A stretch of 64,000 bases of DNA from Actinokineospora iranica. GTDB taxonomy: Bacteria; Actinomycetota; Actinomycetes; Mycobacteriales; Pseudonocardiaceae. The notes below the pieces were generated by a model that was given only the letters and a program-made list of their open reading frames with translations, did not search any database and was not told the DNA's origin. The stretch covers positions 310,001 to 374,000 of the forward strand of contig NZ_FMZZ01000002.1 of NCBI RefSeq assembly GCF_900101685.1, given 5' to 3'. The translations under genes were made by a program, and so were the position numbers. Below, one piece after another: positions 46,738-56,073 of the stretch (position 1 is its first letter; each line of letters begins with the position of its first letter).

Positions 46738-47856
46738 CTATCCACCGCTTGACAGGAGATCGGGAACGGCATAACGGAAAGTCAGCGGTGTGAGCAACGT
46801 ACTGTCCACCTGCCACGGATGCGTCACGCGGAGAACACCAGCGGTGGCGGTCGGCGGTTCAGCTTTGCGATCCAGGGCGATGTCAGTCACGACGGCCAAC
46901 ATATTCTTCGGGTATTTCTCCAGGTGCAGTTCGACCTCCGCCTTGGTCAGCACTATTTCCGCACCGTTCGACGTGGTGCCCTTGACCTCGACGAACACGC
47001 GTTCGCCAGCCCGACGCGCATCGAGGTCGAATGAGTGCGTCGCGCCGACATCGGACACTTTGAAGCCCTGGGAGACCAGGTAATCAGTCGTCACGGAAAC
47101 CGCGTGTTGCTCGATGGCACGGCGCTCCGCGGCGGTCAACCGATAGCCGAAGGATCGGTTACGACGACCGGCGGACTCATCCGCCGCTGTCAGCGCGTCA
47201 GCGATCTCCGCCGCAGGCTCGCCGGGGATGGCCAATGAACGATCCGCTTCGGCGTACAACTCTTGGAGTAGGTCCACAAGAAATGCGAGATCGTCGGCGA
47301 GGACTCCCTCGTCCGGCAACTCGTCCCGGTCATACGCGACCGCCGCGACGTTGCCGACCTCGTACGCGCGGCCCAGCCCCTTGTCCACGCCGAGGCTGAT
47401 GGCCTCCGTCGACACGAAACCGTCGACGAGTCGATCGGCCAAGACCTGGCGCGCCCACCGCACCCGGCTCCGGAGTTCGGGCTCGGGGCGAGGAACGAAG
47501 GCTCCGTTCGTCCATTTCGTCGTGCCCTGGTTAAGCGAGAGGTATACGCGGTCGCCAGACGCACTGAACAGGTACACGACGTACCAACCGACCGTCGCTG
47601 ACGGTGACCGGCTCTCCGAGTGCACCCGGACCCATGGGATGAAGGTTTTCTTTCCCGTTCCGTCACGGCCGCCGACCTTGAGGTCGTTGACGCCTCCACC
47701 TCGGAGCGAGATTCGTTCAGTGACCAGCGCGCGCAGGCGCTGGGGGATCTCGTGGCGAATCAGCCGCCCCCGCCGTGCCATCTCCGGCGTGTTGTCAGCG
47801 CTGTACTTCGACTGGAGGATCAGTACTTCGTGGAGAAAGTCGCGCATGGCGACCAT
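46738..47856 (-). CDS. MrcB-like N-terminal / DUF3883 nuclease-like protein
   Basis: A 372-residue protein. The N-terminal 200 residues (LHEVLILQSKYSADNTPEMA, later GWYVVYLFSASGDRVYLSL) match the DUF3578/MrcB-N domain, a DNA-recognition module of modification-dependent systems. The C-terminal domain (about 240-350) is DUF3883-like, with HSFDLDARRAGERVFVEVKG giving D277/D279 and E290-x-K292, the PD-(D/E)xK nuclease pattern. This suggests a stand-alone restriction-type enzyme. ATG at 47856 (or 47847). It follows the YbaB gene by 46 bp, with a palindrome between. No methylase is nearby. Confidence 0.72.
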   Translation of the reverse strand: MVAMRDFLHEVLILQSKYSADNTPEMARRGRLIRHEIPQRLRALVTERISLRGGGVNDLKVGGRDGTGKKTFIPWVRVHSESRSPSATVGWYVVYLFSASGDRVYLSLNQGTTKWTNGAFVPRPEPELRSRVRWARQVLADRLVDGFVSTEAISLGVDKGLGRAYEVGNVAAVAYDRDELPDEGVLADDLAFLVDLLQELYAEADRSLAIPGEPAAEIADALTAADESAGRRNRSFGYRLTAAERRAIEQHAVSVTTDYLVSQGFKVSDVGATHSFDLDARRAGERVFVEVKGTTSNGAEIVLTKAEVELHLEKYPKNMLAVVTDIALDRKAEPPTATAGVLRVTHPWQVDSTLLTPLTFRYAVPDLLSSGG

Positions 47857-47869
47857 AATGGCCGAACAT

Positions 47870-47883
47870 CACTCGATCGAGTG
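47870..47883. promoter_or_regulatory. Perfect 14-bp palindrome before the MrcB-like gene
   Basis: CACTCGATCGAGTG lies 14 bp before the ATG at 47856, within the 46-bp YbaB/nuclease spacer. Its site and symmetry fit a repressor operator or a recognition site; neither is shown. Confidence 0.45.
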
Positions 47884-47902
47884 GCGAAATCAACCGATCA
47901 GG

Positions 47903-48346
47903 TCACCAACTGACGTCGTCGTCCTTGTAAATGACCGGGGAATCAGCGAAGTCGTGGTCGTCCTCACCGGTCCCAGCCTGACGAGACCGCGTAGGCAGAG
48001 CAGGCTCAGCGACATCCTCAGCACCAGGAATCCGCTGCACCATCGCCCGATCTCCACCCAGCGGAACGAACGCCTCCGCGACACCGGAAGCCGCGCGCTG
48101 CCGAGCCTTACGGGTGGTAACCAGGATCTCGGCCGTCAAATCAGCAGCCGACTTGCGCATCGCGTCGTCGGTGAGGTGGAGGTCGGTCAGGGAGCCGTTG
48201 GGGGCGACGGTGACGGTGACCGTGCCGTCCGGAGATCGCTCGGTGGCTCCCGCTGACTCGATGTTCTTCTTGAACTCGGTGGCCTTCTGTTGCAGGTCGG
48301 CGACCTTGGCCTCGAAGTCCGCCAGCCACTCGTCCGGTGTCTGCAC
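47903..48346 (-). CDS. YbaB/EbfC-family protein
   Basis: A 147-residue protein with the YbaB fold: helix DEWLADFEAKVADLQQKATE, strands VTVTVAPNGSLTDLHLTDDA, then helix DLTAEILVTTRKARQR. The tail is acidic and disordered, ending DFADSPVIYKDDDVSW. GTG at 48346 follows AGGAGA. A second YbaB-type gene of the window; the first is at 22246 and has a similar acidic tail. Here the partner is the MrcB-like nuclease rather than EspC/WXG genes. YbaB proteins bind DNA as dimers. Confidence 0.78.
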   Translation of the reverse strand: MQTPDEWLADFEAKVADLQQKATEFKKNIESAGATERSPDGTVTVTVAPNGSLTDLHLTDDAMRKSAADLTAEILVTTRKARQRAASGVAEAFVPLGGDRAMVQRIPGAEDVAEPALPTRSRQAGTGEDDHDFADSPVIYKDDDVSW

Positions 48347-48427
48347 CTTGTGTCTCCTCAGCTCGCTCGGAGGGAGCGTAGCGCTCTACGCTGGCGCGGA
48401 TAAGGAAGTCGAGCGGGAGGAAACTTG

Positions 48428-48712
48428 ATGATCACGGCGATCGTGTTGATCCACGCCGCGACGGACAGTATTCCGGAGGCCGCGCAGGCGATCGCCGATA
48501 TCGATGGGGTGGCGGAGGTGTACTCCTGCGCCGGTGGTGTCGACCTGGTGGCTGTGGTGCGGGTGGCTGAGCATGAGGAACTGGCCCGGTTGATCCCTGG
48601 GCGGATCAGCAAGGTCCCGGGGGTGTTGGACACCGACACCCACATCGCGTTCCGGTCCTACTCGCGGCGGGACACCGACGCGGCGTTCGACATCGGGGTC
48701 GACGAGGCCTGA
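48428..48712 (+). CDS. Stand-alone Lrp/AsnC ligand-binding (RAM) domain
   Basis: A 94-residue protein with only the C-terminal domain of Lrp/AsnC regulators: MITAIVLIHAATDSIPEAAQ, VAEVYSCAGGVDLVAVVRVA and VLDTDTHIAFRSYSR give the alpha/beta sandwich that binds amino acids. No helix-turn-helix, so it may modulate another regulator or enzyme. GGAGGAAA precedes the ATG at 48428 (a TTG just before is unlikely). Its last 55 bp overlap the end of the convergent asparaginase gene. Confidence 0.85.
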   Translation: MITAIVLIHAATDSIPEAAQAIADIDGVAEVYSCAGGVDLVAVVRVAEHEELARLIPGRISKVPGVLDTDTHIAFRSYSRRDTDAAFDIGVDEA

Positions 48713-49698
48713 CCCTCGATGGGGTCTGATGTGGCGAAGACTGCGCGGACAGCGGTGTGGCCGTGGCCTGCCGCGAGCGACTGGTGGAGTAGGACGCGGG
48801 CTTTGAGGGGGTCGAGGAAACCGGCGGGGATCAGGCCACGGGCCAGCAGGTCGGACTCGGAGCCGGGGAACCCGTAGGTCCGGGCCAGCACTGGCCCCGC
48901 CCCGGTCCGCGAGGCCAGGACCACCGGCACGCGAGCGGCGAGGTCGGCCAAGGCTTCCACGGCCCGGGCCGGGACGTGGCCTGCGCCGAAGCCCGCGATG
49001 ACCAGCCCGTCCACCTGCCCGGCGATGGCGGCCAAGGTCGCCCCGGTGTCGCCCAGGGTCATGGTGACCAGGGGAACCTCGACCGGCAGCGGGTTGTCCA
49101 CGCGCACCAAAGGGGACCGGTGAGTCGGGCGGGCGAGGAATCGGGGCGTGCCTTCCACGACGTGGCCGAGGGGGCCGCTGTCGGGTGAGCGGAAGGTCGC
49201 GCCGCTGGTGGAGTGGGTCTTGCGGACGCGGGCGGCGGCGTGGATCTCGTCGGCGAAGACGACCAGGACCCCCAGGTCGGCGGCGGTGGGACTGGCGGCG
49301 GTCCGCACGGCGGCGAGCAGGTTCGCCGGGCCGTCCGGGCCCGCCAGGGTCGGGTTGCGCATCGCGCCGGTCACCACGATGGGGTTGGGGCGGGCGTGGC
49401 TCAGGTCGAGCAGGTAGGCGGTTTCCTCGATGGTGTCGGTGCCCTGGGTGACGACCACGCCGTCCGCCCCCGCGTCGAGCCGGTCCTCGATCGCGGCGGA
49501 CAGCGCGGCCATGTCCTCGAAGGTCAGGGACGCGCCGGAAACGCGCCGGAAGTCCTCGACGTCGACGGTGATCCCGGAGTCGGCGAGACCGGGAACGGCC
49601 GCGACCAGTTGCGCCGCCGACAACGCGGGCACCACCCCCGCGTCGCCCGCCATGGCGATGGTGCCGCCGAGGGCGAACAGGACCACCCGGGCGGGCAC
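48658..49698 (-). CDS. L-asparaginase family protein
   Basis: A 346-residue asparaginase/glutaminase. VVLFALGGTIAMAGDAGVVP contains the first catalytic Thr (GGTI); VVVTQGTDTIEETAYLLDL has the second (TQGTDT) with Asp; VVFADEIHAAARVRKTHSTS holds the third region with Lys. GTG at 49698 begins one base after the stop of the beta-lactamase gene on the same strand, so both are probably on one transcript. No signal peptide, so it is cytoplasmic. The C-terminal 18 codons overlap the Lrp-like gene on the other strand. Confidence 0.88.
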   Translation of the reverse strand: MPARVVLFALGGTIAMAGDAGVVPALSAAQLVAAVPGLADSGITVDVEDFRRVSGASLTFEDMAALSAAIEDRLDAGADGVVVTQGTDTIEETAYLLDLSHARPNPIVVTGAMRNPTLAGPDGPANLLAAVRTAASPTAADLGVLVVFADEIHAAARVRKTHSTSGATFRSPDSGPLGHVVEGTPRFLARPTHRSPLVRVDNPLPVEVPLVTMTLGDTGATLAAIAGQVDGLVIAGFGAGHVPARAVEALADLAARVPVVLASRTGAGPVLARTYGFPGSESDLLARGLIPAGFLDPLKARVLLHQSLAAGHGHTAVRAVFATSDPIEGQASSTPMSNAASVSRRE

Positions 49699-49699
49699 G

Positions 49700-50701
49700 T
49701 CAGAACCGGCCCGCGAACAAGATCCGGGCGACCTCGGTGGTGGTCGCCTTGCCCTCGTCGTAGCCGCCCTGGCCGCGCAGGTTGTTCATGATCGCCAGGG
49801 TGTAGCGCTCGCCGGGGCCGACGAAGCCGACCGAGTTCATCACCCAGCCGCCGTCTTCCTCGGACCAGCCGTCCTTGTTGCCGGGCCTGCCGCCCGGTCC
49901 CGCGCCCCACACGCCCCACTGCTGGTTGGGCGCCACGGCGCGCATCTGGTCGAGGATGAACGCGCGGTCCTCGGCGGGCACGCGGTCCAGCACGTGGTTG
50001 ATGAGCCGGTCCAGGTCGTCCGGGGTGCACTTCTGGAAGCCCCAGTACGGGAAGATCCGGCCGTAGCCGGGCTGCGGCCGCAGCGACGTCAGGCCGTACT
50101 GGGGGAAGGCCGCGTTGAACGTCAGGTGGTCCACGCCGCTGTACCGCAGCCACAGGGTCGTGGCCGCGTCGTCGTCCGACGAGTGCAGCATCGCGGTCAT
50201 CAGCGCCCGGTCGACGGGGGTGAGCACGATCTTGCCCGCGCGCTGCCGGTGGAGCAGGTCGACGACCATGCCGAGCTTGATGGTCGACGCGGTCCAGGTC
50301 AGCTCGCCCGCGTGCTCGTTGCGCCACACCGCTCCGGTCGCCCGGTCGCGGACGACGACGCCCACCGTGCCGGGGCGTCCCGCCAGGTAGCGCTGGACCT
50401 CGGCGAACCGGCCGCGCAGGTCGCAGTCGAACCCTGAGCCGGGGTGCGCGCAGGCTTCCGCGGTGGTCAGCGGGGCGTCCGGCATGGCCGTCACAGGCGC
50501 CTCCCGGGGTGCGGCGAGCGGGGCGGTGCTGGACGGTGTCACCGACCCGGTCGGCTCGGACGCCCCGGCCCGCGCGGGCGCCGTGGACGACGTGGACGCC
50601 ACCGCGGCTGGTGGTTCCGAGCCCGCGTCGGGCGTGCCGCAGCCCGCGGCGAGGGCGAGTGCCACCGCCAGCGCGCACACCGACCGGCGGTGTCTGATCA
50701 C
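49700..50701 (-). CDS. Beta-lactamase-like serine hydrolase, lipoprotein
   Basis: A 333-residue lipoprotein. Signal peptide with lipobox LAAGC; a Ser/Thr/Pro-rich linker to about 85; then a class A beta-lactamase fold. Active site: TASTIKLGMVVDLL (SxxK), HSSDDDAATTLW where SDN is changed to SDD, and GNKDGWSEEDGGW with KDG in place of KTG. The SDN and KTG changes make activity against beta-lactams uncertain; a PBP-like or peptidase role is possible. Start at 50701. Asparaginase gene follows directly. Confidence 0.8.
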   Translation of the reverse strand: MIRHRRSVCALAVALALAAGCGTPDAGSEPPAAVASTSSTAPARAGASEPTGSVTPSSTAPLAAPREAPVTAMPDAPLTTAEACAHPGSGFDCDLRGRFAEVQRYLAGRPGTVGVVVRDRATGAVWRNEHAGELTWTASTIKLGMVVDLLHRQRAGKIVLTPVDRALMTAMLHSSDDDAATTLWLRYSGVDHLTFNAAFPQYGLTSLRPQPGYGRIFPYWGFQKCTPDDLDRLINHVLDRVPAEDRAFILDQMRAVAPNQQWGVWGAGPGGRPGNKDGWSEEDGGWVMNSVGFVGPGERYTLAIMNNLRGQGGYDEGKATTTEVARILFAGRF

Positions 50702-50751
50702 CGCCGCAGGCTACCGCGAACAGGGCATACGCGTCAGCGAACGAAAGTCGG

Positions 50752-50788
50752 AAAGGGGGCGGCGCCCGAACCGGGCGCCGCCCCCTTT
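50752..50788. terminator. Terminator between qcrB and beta-lactamase genes
   Basis: Perfect 17-bp inverted repeat: AAAGGGGGCGGCGCCCG (50752-50768) and CGGGCGCCGCCCCCTTT (50772-50788), 3-nt loop. It terminates qcrB and separates the cytochrome operon from the beta-lactamase gene. Confidence 0.9.
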
Positions 50789-50800
50789 CGGGACTGGCTC

Positions 50801-52480
50801 TTACAGCTTCTTCGTCGGGTCGTCGGTGGCGATGTGCTGACCGGTCTCCGTCGGCCCCGGCTCCAGCTCGGCGGGCGCGTGCCCGGCGTGCTGGGCGGCG
50901 CGGGCGCGGGCCAGCGCGGTCGTCTCATCGACCGGGTCGGGGGTGAGCCACGAGCCCTGCACCGGCTCGCCCGCGGAGCCGAGCTTGTTCATCTTCTTCG
51001 GCACCGGCGCGCCCTGGTACTCCAGCGGGATCGGGTGGCCGTGGTCGTCCACCGGGCCAAGCGGCTGGTGGATCTCGATGAACTCGCCGTGCGGCAGGCG
51101 CTTGATGATGCCGGTCTCGACGCCGTGCTCCAGCACCTCGCGGTCCGAGCGCTGGAGGCCCAGGCAGATCCGGTAGGTGATGAAGTACGCCAGCGGCGGC
51201 AGGACGAGCAGGCCGATGCGGCCCATCCAGGTCGTCGCGTTGAGGGAGATGAAGAACTTCTCCGCCAGCACGTCGTTGGCCGCCGAGAGCAGCGACACCA
51301 TGAAGTAGGTGATCGCCATCACGCCGAGGCTGGTGCGGACCGGGACGTCACGCGGGCGCTGGAGCAGGTTGTGGTGCGCGTAGTCCTTGGTGAACTTCCG
51401 CTCGATCCACGGGTACGCGGCCGCGACGCCGGTCAGCAGCGGCAAGCCCAGCATGAACGGGAAGAACGGCGCCGGGATCGTGTAGTTCCCGAGGTAGACC
51501 TCCCACGCGGGCCACAGCCGGATCAGGCCGTCGGTCCAGCCCATGTACCAGTCGGGCACGGTGCCCGCGGAGATGTGCGCGGCGTTGAACGGGCCGAAGT
51601 TCCAAATCGGGTTGATCTGGAACAGCCCGCCCAGCGCGGCGGTGACACCGACGACGACGGCCATGAACGCGCCGCCCTTGACCGCGAACACCGGCATGAT
51701 GCGCACGCCGACGACGTTGGTCTCCTTGCGCCGCACGCCCGGGAACTGGGTGTGCTTCTGGTACCAGACCAGCGCGAGGTGGACGCCGATCAGGGCGAGC
51801 AGGATGGCCGGGATCAGCAGGATGTGCACGGTGTAGAGGCGGGGCACGATGTCCTCGCCGGGGAACTCGCTGCCGAAGAGCAGCCAGTGCACCCAGGTGC
51901 CCAGCACCGGGATCGACAGGAGCAGGCCGGACATGATCCGCAGACCGGCGCCGGAGAGCAGGTCGTCGGGCAGCGAGTAGCCCGCGAAGCCCTCGGTGGC
52001 GCCGAGCAGGAACAGCAGGACGCCGATGACCCAGTTGACCTCACGCGGGCGGCGGAACGCGCCGGTGAAGAACACCCGGAACATGTGCACGACGAGCGAC
52101 AGCATGAACAGCAGCGCCGACCAGTGGTGCATCTGCCGGGCGAACAGGCCGCCGCGCACGTCGAAGCTCAGGATCAGCGTCGACTCGTACGCCCGGGACA
52201 TCTCCAGGCCGCGCAGGTTCACGAACGAGCCCTGGTAGACGACCTCCTGCATGGAGGGGTCGAAGAACAGCGCCAGGTACGTGCCGGTGAGCAGCAGGAC
52301 GATGAAGCTGTAGAGCGCGATCTCGCCGAGCAGGAACGACCAGTGCGTCGGGAAGACCTTGTTCAGCTGGCGGCGCATCCCGCCCGCGAAGTGGTAGCGG
52401 TCGTCCGCCCACTTCGCCGCGCCGCCCGCGGCGCGGGTGGCGAGGTTGTTGGGCTTGGTGGGAGTTGTGATGGCGCTCAT
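50801..52480 (-). CDS. qcrB: Cytochrome bc1 complex cytochrome b subunit
   Basis: A 559-residue membrane protein of the actinobacterial bcc complex, passing electrons from menaquinol to QcrC and QcrA. Eight or so membrane helices are visible. Heme ligands: [20 protein letters not shown] (paired His) and [24 protein letters not shown]-like quinol-site segment [19 protein letters not shown] follows. The long polar C-terminal extension (after about 440) is usual for actinobacteria. ATG at 52480 overlaps the qcrA stop by 4 bp (ATGA). Last gene of the ctaE-qcrCAB run. Confidence 0.96.
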   Translation of the reverse strand: MSAITTPTKPNNLATRAAGGAAKWADDRYHFAGGMRRQLNKVFPTHWSFLLGEIALYSFIVLLLTGTYLALFFDPSMQEVVYQGSFVNLRGLEMSRAYESTLILSFDVRGGLFARQMHHWSALLFMLSLVVHMFRVFFTGAFRRPREVNWVIGVLLFLLGATEGFAGYSLPDDLLSGAGLRIMSGLLLSIPVLGTWVHWLLFGSEFPGEDIVPRLYTVHILLIPAILLALIGVHLALVWYQKHTQFPGVRRKETNVVGVRIMPVFAVKGGAFMAVVVGVTAALGGLFQINPIWNFGPFNAAHISAGTVPDWYMGWTDGLIRLWPAWEVYLGNYTIPAPFFPFMLGLPLLTGVAAAYPWIERKFTKDYAHHNLLQRPRDVPVRTSLGVMAITYFMVSLLSAANDVLAEKFFISLNATTWMGRIGLLVLPPLAYFITYRICLGLQRSDREVLEHGVETGIIKRLPHGEFIEIHQPLGPVDDHGHPIPLEYQGAPVPKKMNKLGSAGEPVQGSWLTPDPVDETTALARARAAQHAGHAPAELEPGPTETGQHIATDDPTKKL

Positions 52481-53607
52481 GACTTCCGCTCCCAGAAGGC
52501 GGGCCCGACCGGCTCGATGAAATCGTGCTTGGCGTAAAAGTAGCCAGTTTCCTCATCGACCGCGATGGGGAGCTGGGCCAGCTTGCGCGTCGCGGGGCCG
52601 AAGATGGGCTTGGCGTACTGCAGCGCGTCGAACTGCGACTGGTGGCACGGGCAGAGAATCCGGTTGGTCCGCTGCTCGTACAGCGAGGTCGGGCACCCGA
52701 GGTGGCTGCAGATCTTGGTGTAGGCGTAGTAGTCGCCGAAGTTGTAGTCTTCCTGGCCCTCGTGCTTGACGACCTTGGCCGCGTCCTCGGGGCGCAGCCG
52801 GATCAGCATGACCGGGTTGTCCGAGCGCTTGAGCGCCTTGGACAGGGCCACGTGGTCGCCGCGCTCGGAGTCGCGGAACGGGAACACCGTCTCCATGGCG
52901 CCCGTGTCCAGGTCGGACGGCTTGACCAGCACGACCTCCTCCGGGTCGCCGGTGGCCCGGCGCAGGAAGACCTTCTCGCCGTTCTCCGACTTCCAACCGG
53001 TGTGCCACAGCGAGTTCGGGCTGTCGGTCTGCGCCCACGGGTCGCGGACCAGGCCGCCGAGGGCGAACACGCCCACGCCCAGGCCCATCGCGCCCGCGCC
53101 CAGGCCCGCGCTGCGCTTGATCAGCGAGCGGCGGGCGATGGTGCTGCGGTTCCCCGCGTCGGCGAGTTCGGCCAGGATCGTGGCCTTGTCGACCTCGCTG
53201 GAGCCGCCGTCGTGGCGCTGCTGGACCGACACCTCGTGCGGGATGAACTTCTTGGTGTAGAGCAGCGCGCCGACGCCGACCGCGAAGACCGACAGGCCCA
53301 GCGTCACACCCAGCAGCGGGGTGTAGAACGAGTACAGGGTGTAGCCCGGGGTGCCCGGCGCGACGTAAGCCGAGGGCCAGAACAGGAACACGCCCGTGAA
53401 GGCCAGGCCCGACGCCGCGGCGATGAGGAACCACAGCGCGACGAGCCGCTCGGCCCGCTTCTCCGCGCGGGTGCCCTTGACCGGCCACGGGTCCGGGTAC
53501 TCCACGATCTCGACGCCGTCGAGCTTCGCGCCGAGCTTGACCAAGTCCGCGCGCGACATCTCGGCCAGTTCGGCGTCGCTGGGCAGGTCGGGGTTGGTGG
53601 AACTCAT
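52477..53607 (-). CDS. qcrA: Rieske iron-sulfur subunit of the bcc complex
   Basis: A 376-residue Rieske protein with the actinobacterial three-helix N-terminal part: [40 protein letters not shown] and a helix around [19 protein letters not shown]. The C-terminal 2Fe-2S domain has [20 protein letters not shown] with PCHQSQFD, giving both Cys-x-His pairs. ATG at 53607 overlaps the qcrC stop; its own stop overlaps qcrB. Confidence 0.96.
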   Translation of the reverse strand: MSSTNPDLPSDAELAEMSRADLVKLGAKLDGVEIVEYPDPWPVKGTRAEKRAERLVALWFLIAAASGLAFTGVFLFWPSAYVAPGTPGYTLYSFYTPLLGVTLGLSVFAVGVGALLYTKKFIPHEVSVQQRHDGGSSEVDKATILAELADAGNRSTIARRSLIKRSAGLGAGAMGLGVGVFALGGLVRDPWAQTDSPNSLWHTGWKSENGEKVFLRRATGDPEEVVLVKPSDLDTGAMETVFPFRDSERGDHVALSKALKRSDNPVMLIRLRPEDAAKVVKHEGQEDYNFGDYYAYTKICSHLGCPTSLYEQRTNRILCPCHQSQFDALQYAKPIFGPATRKLAQLPIAVDEETGYFYAKHDFIEPVGPAFWERKS

Positions 53608-54401
53608 GACTTAGCCCCAATCCAGAGGGTCATGCCGACCAGCGCGGCGATCCCCACGATGAATGCGATCAGGCCCTCGGACTGCGGTCCGAGTCCGCCG
53701 AGCGGGTTTCCGCCGGGGTTGTTGTTCCCGTCGGTCACCGACTTGACGTAGGCGATGATGTCCTTCTTCTCCTCCGGCGTGAGCTGCCGGTCGGAGAACT
53801 TGGGCATGTTCTGCGGTCCGGTCAGCATCGCCGCGTAGATGTGCTCGGCGGTGACGCCGTCCAGCGTCGGCGCGAACTTGCCGGAGGACAGGGCGCCGCC
53901 GCGGCCGGTGAAGTTGTGGCACGAGGCGCAGTTGAGCCGGAACAGGTCGCCGCCGCGCGCGGAGTTGCCGCCGATGAGCTGCTCGCCCTTCTCCTCGGGC
54001 ATCGTCACCCCGCCGCCCTTGGACTGGACGAACGCGCTGATCGCGTCGATCTCCTCGGGGGTGAGCTTCGGGGGTTTGCGCTCGATCTGGGCTTCCTGGC
54101 GGACCGCGGGCATCCGCCCGGTCGCGGTCTGGAAGTAGGTCGACGCTTCGCCGACGCCGATCAGGCTGGGGCCGCGGTCGGCGACGCCCTCAAGGTTCGC
54201 GCCGTGGCAGCTGATGCAGGTGTTGTTGTAGACCTGCTCGCCCTGGCGCACCAGAGCGGAGTCGCCCTGCGCCTGGGCGACCGGCGGCTGGGGCGCGAAG
54301 GCCGAGTACAGGAAGCCGACCGAGGTCAACGCGAACCCGAGGGCCAGCGCGCCTGCCACGCGCCTGCGGAGTTTGCTGCGGCTCCGTGCTTTCTTCATCA
54401 T
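53604..54401 (-). CDS. qcrC: Diheme cytochrome c subunit of the bcc complex
   Basis: A 265-residue periplasm-facing diheme cytochrome c, with a signal/anchor helix at the N-terminus (ALALGFALTSVGFLYSAFA) and a C-terminal membrane helix (GLIAFIVGIAALVGMTLWIG). Two heme sites, YNNTCISCHGANL and FRLNCASCHNFTG (CxxCH), and candidate Met ligands AMLTGPQNMPKF. Actinobacterial QcrC passes electrons straight to the aa3 oxidase. ATGATG start at 54401. Overlaps qcrA. Confidence 0.95.
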   Translation of the reverse strand: MMKKARSRSKLRRRVAGALALGFALTSVGFLYSAFAPQPPVAQAQGDSALVRQGEQVYNNTCISCHGANLEGVADRGPSLIGVGEASTYFQTATGRMPAVRQEAQIERKPPKLTPEEIDAISAFVQSKGGGVTMPEEKGEQLIGGNSARGGDLFRLNCASCHNFTGRGGALSSGKFAPTLDGVTAEHIYAAMLTGPQNMPKFSDRQLTPEEKKDIIAYVKSVTDGNNNPGGNPLGGLGPQSEGLIAFIVGIAALVGMTLWIGAKS

Positions 54402-54485
54402 TGAACGGCAACCCTTGCTGTCAGTGCGGGCTCGGCGAAGCTGTGGTGGGGAGCTGGCTTGGCGTCCTCGACATCACCAGAGGCA

Positions 54486-55112
54486 TCACGGGACCAGGTA
54501 GATGACCGCGAACAGGCCGATCCACACGATGTCGACGAAGTGCCAGTAGTACGAGACCACGATCGCCGAGGTGGCCTGCGCCGGGGTGAACTTGCTCAGC
54601 CGGGTGCGGATGAGCAGGTACACGAACGCGATGAGGCCGCCGATGACGTGCAGGCCGTGGAAGCCGGTGGTCAGGTAGAACACCGTGCCGAACGCGCCGG
54701 ACGGGATGGTCACGCCCTCCTGCACGAGGTTGTAGTACTCGTAGGCCTGGCCTGCGACGAAGATCGTGCCCATGGCCAGCGTCGCGATGTACCAGCGGCG
54801 CAGGCCGAACACGTCGCCGCGCTCGGCGGCGAAGACGCCGAGCTGGCAGGTGAACGACGAGGCCACCAGGATGATCGTGAACGGCAGCGCGTACGGCACG
54901 TCCAGGTGGACCGGCTCGCCGCCCTCCAGCGGGGGCGGCCAGACCCCCGTGCTGTTCTGCGCCTTGACGGTGAAGAACATGGCGAAGAGTCCAGCGAAGA
55001 ACATCAGTTCGCTGGACAACCAGACGATGGTGCCGACGCTGACCATGTTCGGCCGGTTCAGCGAGTGCACACGCTGGCCAATGGAGGGCGCTGCTGCAGT
55101 CACGGGTCGCAT
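54486..55112 (-). CDS. ctaE: Cytochrome c oxidase subunit III
   Basis: A 208-residue five-helix membrane protein of the aa3 oxidase. [53 protein letters not shown] and [20 protein letters not shown] are subunit III hallmarks. ATG at 55112 ([10 protein letters not shown]) gives the actinobacterial length; a longer start at 55181 was not used. First gene of the minus-strand ctaE-qcrCAB run, 84 bp before qcrC. Confidence 0.94.
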   Translation of the reverse strand: MRPVTAAAPSIGQRVHSLNRPNMVSVGTIVWLSSELMFFAGLFAMFFTVKAQNSTGVWPPPLEGGEPVHLDVPYALPFTIILVASSFTCQLGVFAAERGDVFGLRRWYIATLAMGTIFVAGQAYEYYNLVQEGVTIPSGAFGTVFYLTTGFHGLHVIGGLIAFVYLLIRTRLSKFTPAQATSAIVVSYYWHFVDIVWIGLFAVIYLVP

Positions 55113-55195
55113 TATGTCCTGCGAGAAGTCGAGTCGCCCTGTCGGGTCATGCGTAGACCACGTCACACTTGACGAACACACCGAAAGGCTGGGAC

Positions 55196-55663
55196 ATGGG
55201 GTTTCGCGATCGGGTTCGCACGCTGTTCACCAGCGGGAAACAGGCCGAAACGGCCCTGGACGACCCCTCGCTGACCGTCGTGGCCGCCTCTTTCGACCAC
55301 GCTGAGGCGGCCTCGGCCGCGCTCGCCCGCGCGAGCGCGTGGCGGCCGACGGAACCGGTCGTGCTGCGCCACTATCTGACCTTGCCGCAAGATCGTTTGG
55401 CCGAGGCGGCGGGATTGATCGCTCAAGATGGGTACGAGCTGCGGGAAAACACGCCGGAAGACGGCGGTTTCGCCCGCGTTTTCGCGCTCCGGGCGCAGGT
55501 TCTGGACGCCCTGCGGTGCGCCCAGGAAAGATCGAGAATGGCCAGTCTGGCGCAGCGTCTCGGCGGCGAGGCGACCGGCTGGGACGCCATGCAGACCGGG
55601 GAACGTGAGACCGATAACATCGGGGCTCCCGCCCAGGTCTCCCGCGAAGGACGCCGCGCATGA
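55196..55663 (+). CDS. Uncharacterised 155-residue protein upstream of trpD
   Basis: A 155-residue soluble protein starting [20 protein letters not shown]. Residues about 25-125 alternate strands and helices ([52 protein letters not shown]), a layout that recalls RraB-like ribonuclease regulators but without firm similarity. ATG at 55196 (start at 55169 lacks context). Its stop overlaps the next gene by ATGA (55660-55663). Divergent from ctaE. Confidence 0.62.
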   Translation: MGFRDRVRTLFTSGKQAETALDDPSLTVVAASFDHAEAASAALARASAWRPTEPVVLRHYLTLPQDRLAEAAGLIAQDGYELRENTPEDGGFARVFALRAQVLDALRCAQERSRMASLAQRLGGEATGWDAMQTGERETDNIGAPAQVSREGRRA

Positions 55664-56070
55664 GCACTGCACCGCTGAAGATCCTCGTGTTCAGCCACCG
55701 GCCCGAGGTGCGCGAGACCATCGTCACAGCGGTGGGCCGCCGTCCCGCCGCCGACATCGGCCGGGTGGCCTATGTGGAGGTCGGGACCGTCGCCGAGGTG
55801 CTGATGGAGATGGACGGCGGTGAGATCGATCTCGCCATCCTCGACGGCGAGGCGCAGCCCACCGGCGGCATCGGCCTGTGCAGGCAGCTCAAGAACGAGA
55901 TCACCGACTGCCCGCCGATCGTGATCGCGGTGCGCCGCAAGGACGACCGGTGGCTGGCCACCTGGTCGCAGGCCGACGCCGTGGTGGTGCACCCGCTGGA
56001 CCCACTGACCGCCGCCGAGACCGTCGCCGACGTGCTGCGCTCGAAGCGCCTGCCCGTGGCGCGGGGCTGA
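55660..56070 (+). CDS. Stand-alone response-regulator receiver-like protein
   Basis: A 136-residue CheY-like domain without output domain. KILVFSHRPEVRETIVTAVG is the first strand and helix, but the usual acidic pair after strand 1 is absent; DLAILDGEAQPTGGIGLCRQ contains the phosphoacceptor-position Asp; the switch Lys position reads VVVHPLDP (His). So phosphorylation may be lost. ATGA overlap with the upstream gene; 3 bp before trpD, so all three are one operon. Conserved before trpD in actinobacteria, to my knowledge without a role. Confidence 0.72.
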   Translation: MSTAPLKILVFSHRPEVRETIVTAVGRRPAADIGRVAYVEVGTVAEVLMEMDGGEIDLAILDGEAQPTGGIGLCRQLKNEITDCPPIVIAVRRKDDRWLATWSQADAVVVHPLDPLTAAETVADVLRSKRLPVARG

Positions 56071-56073
56071 ACC

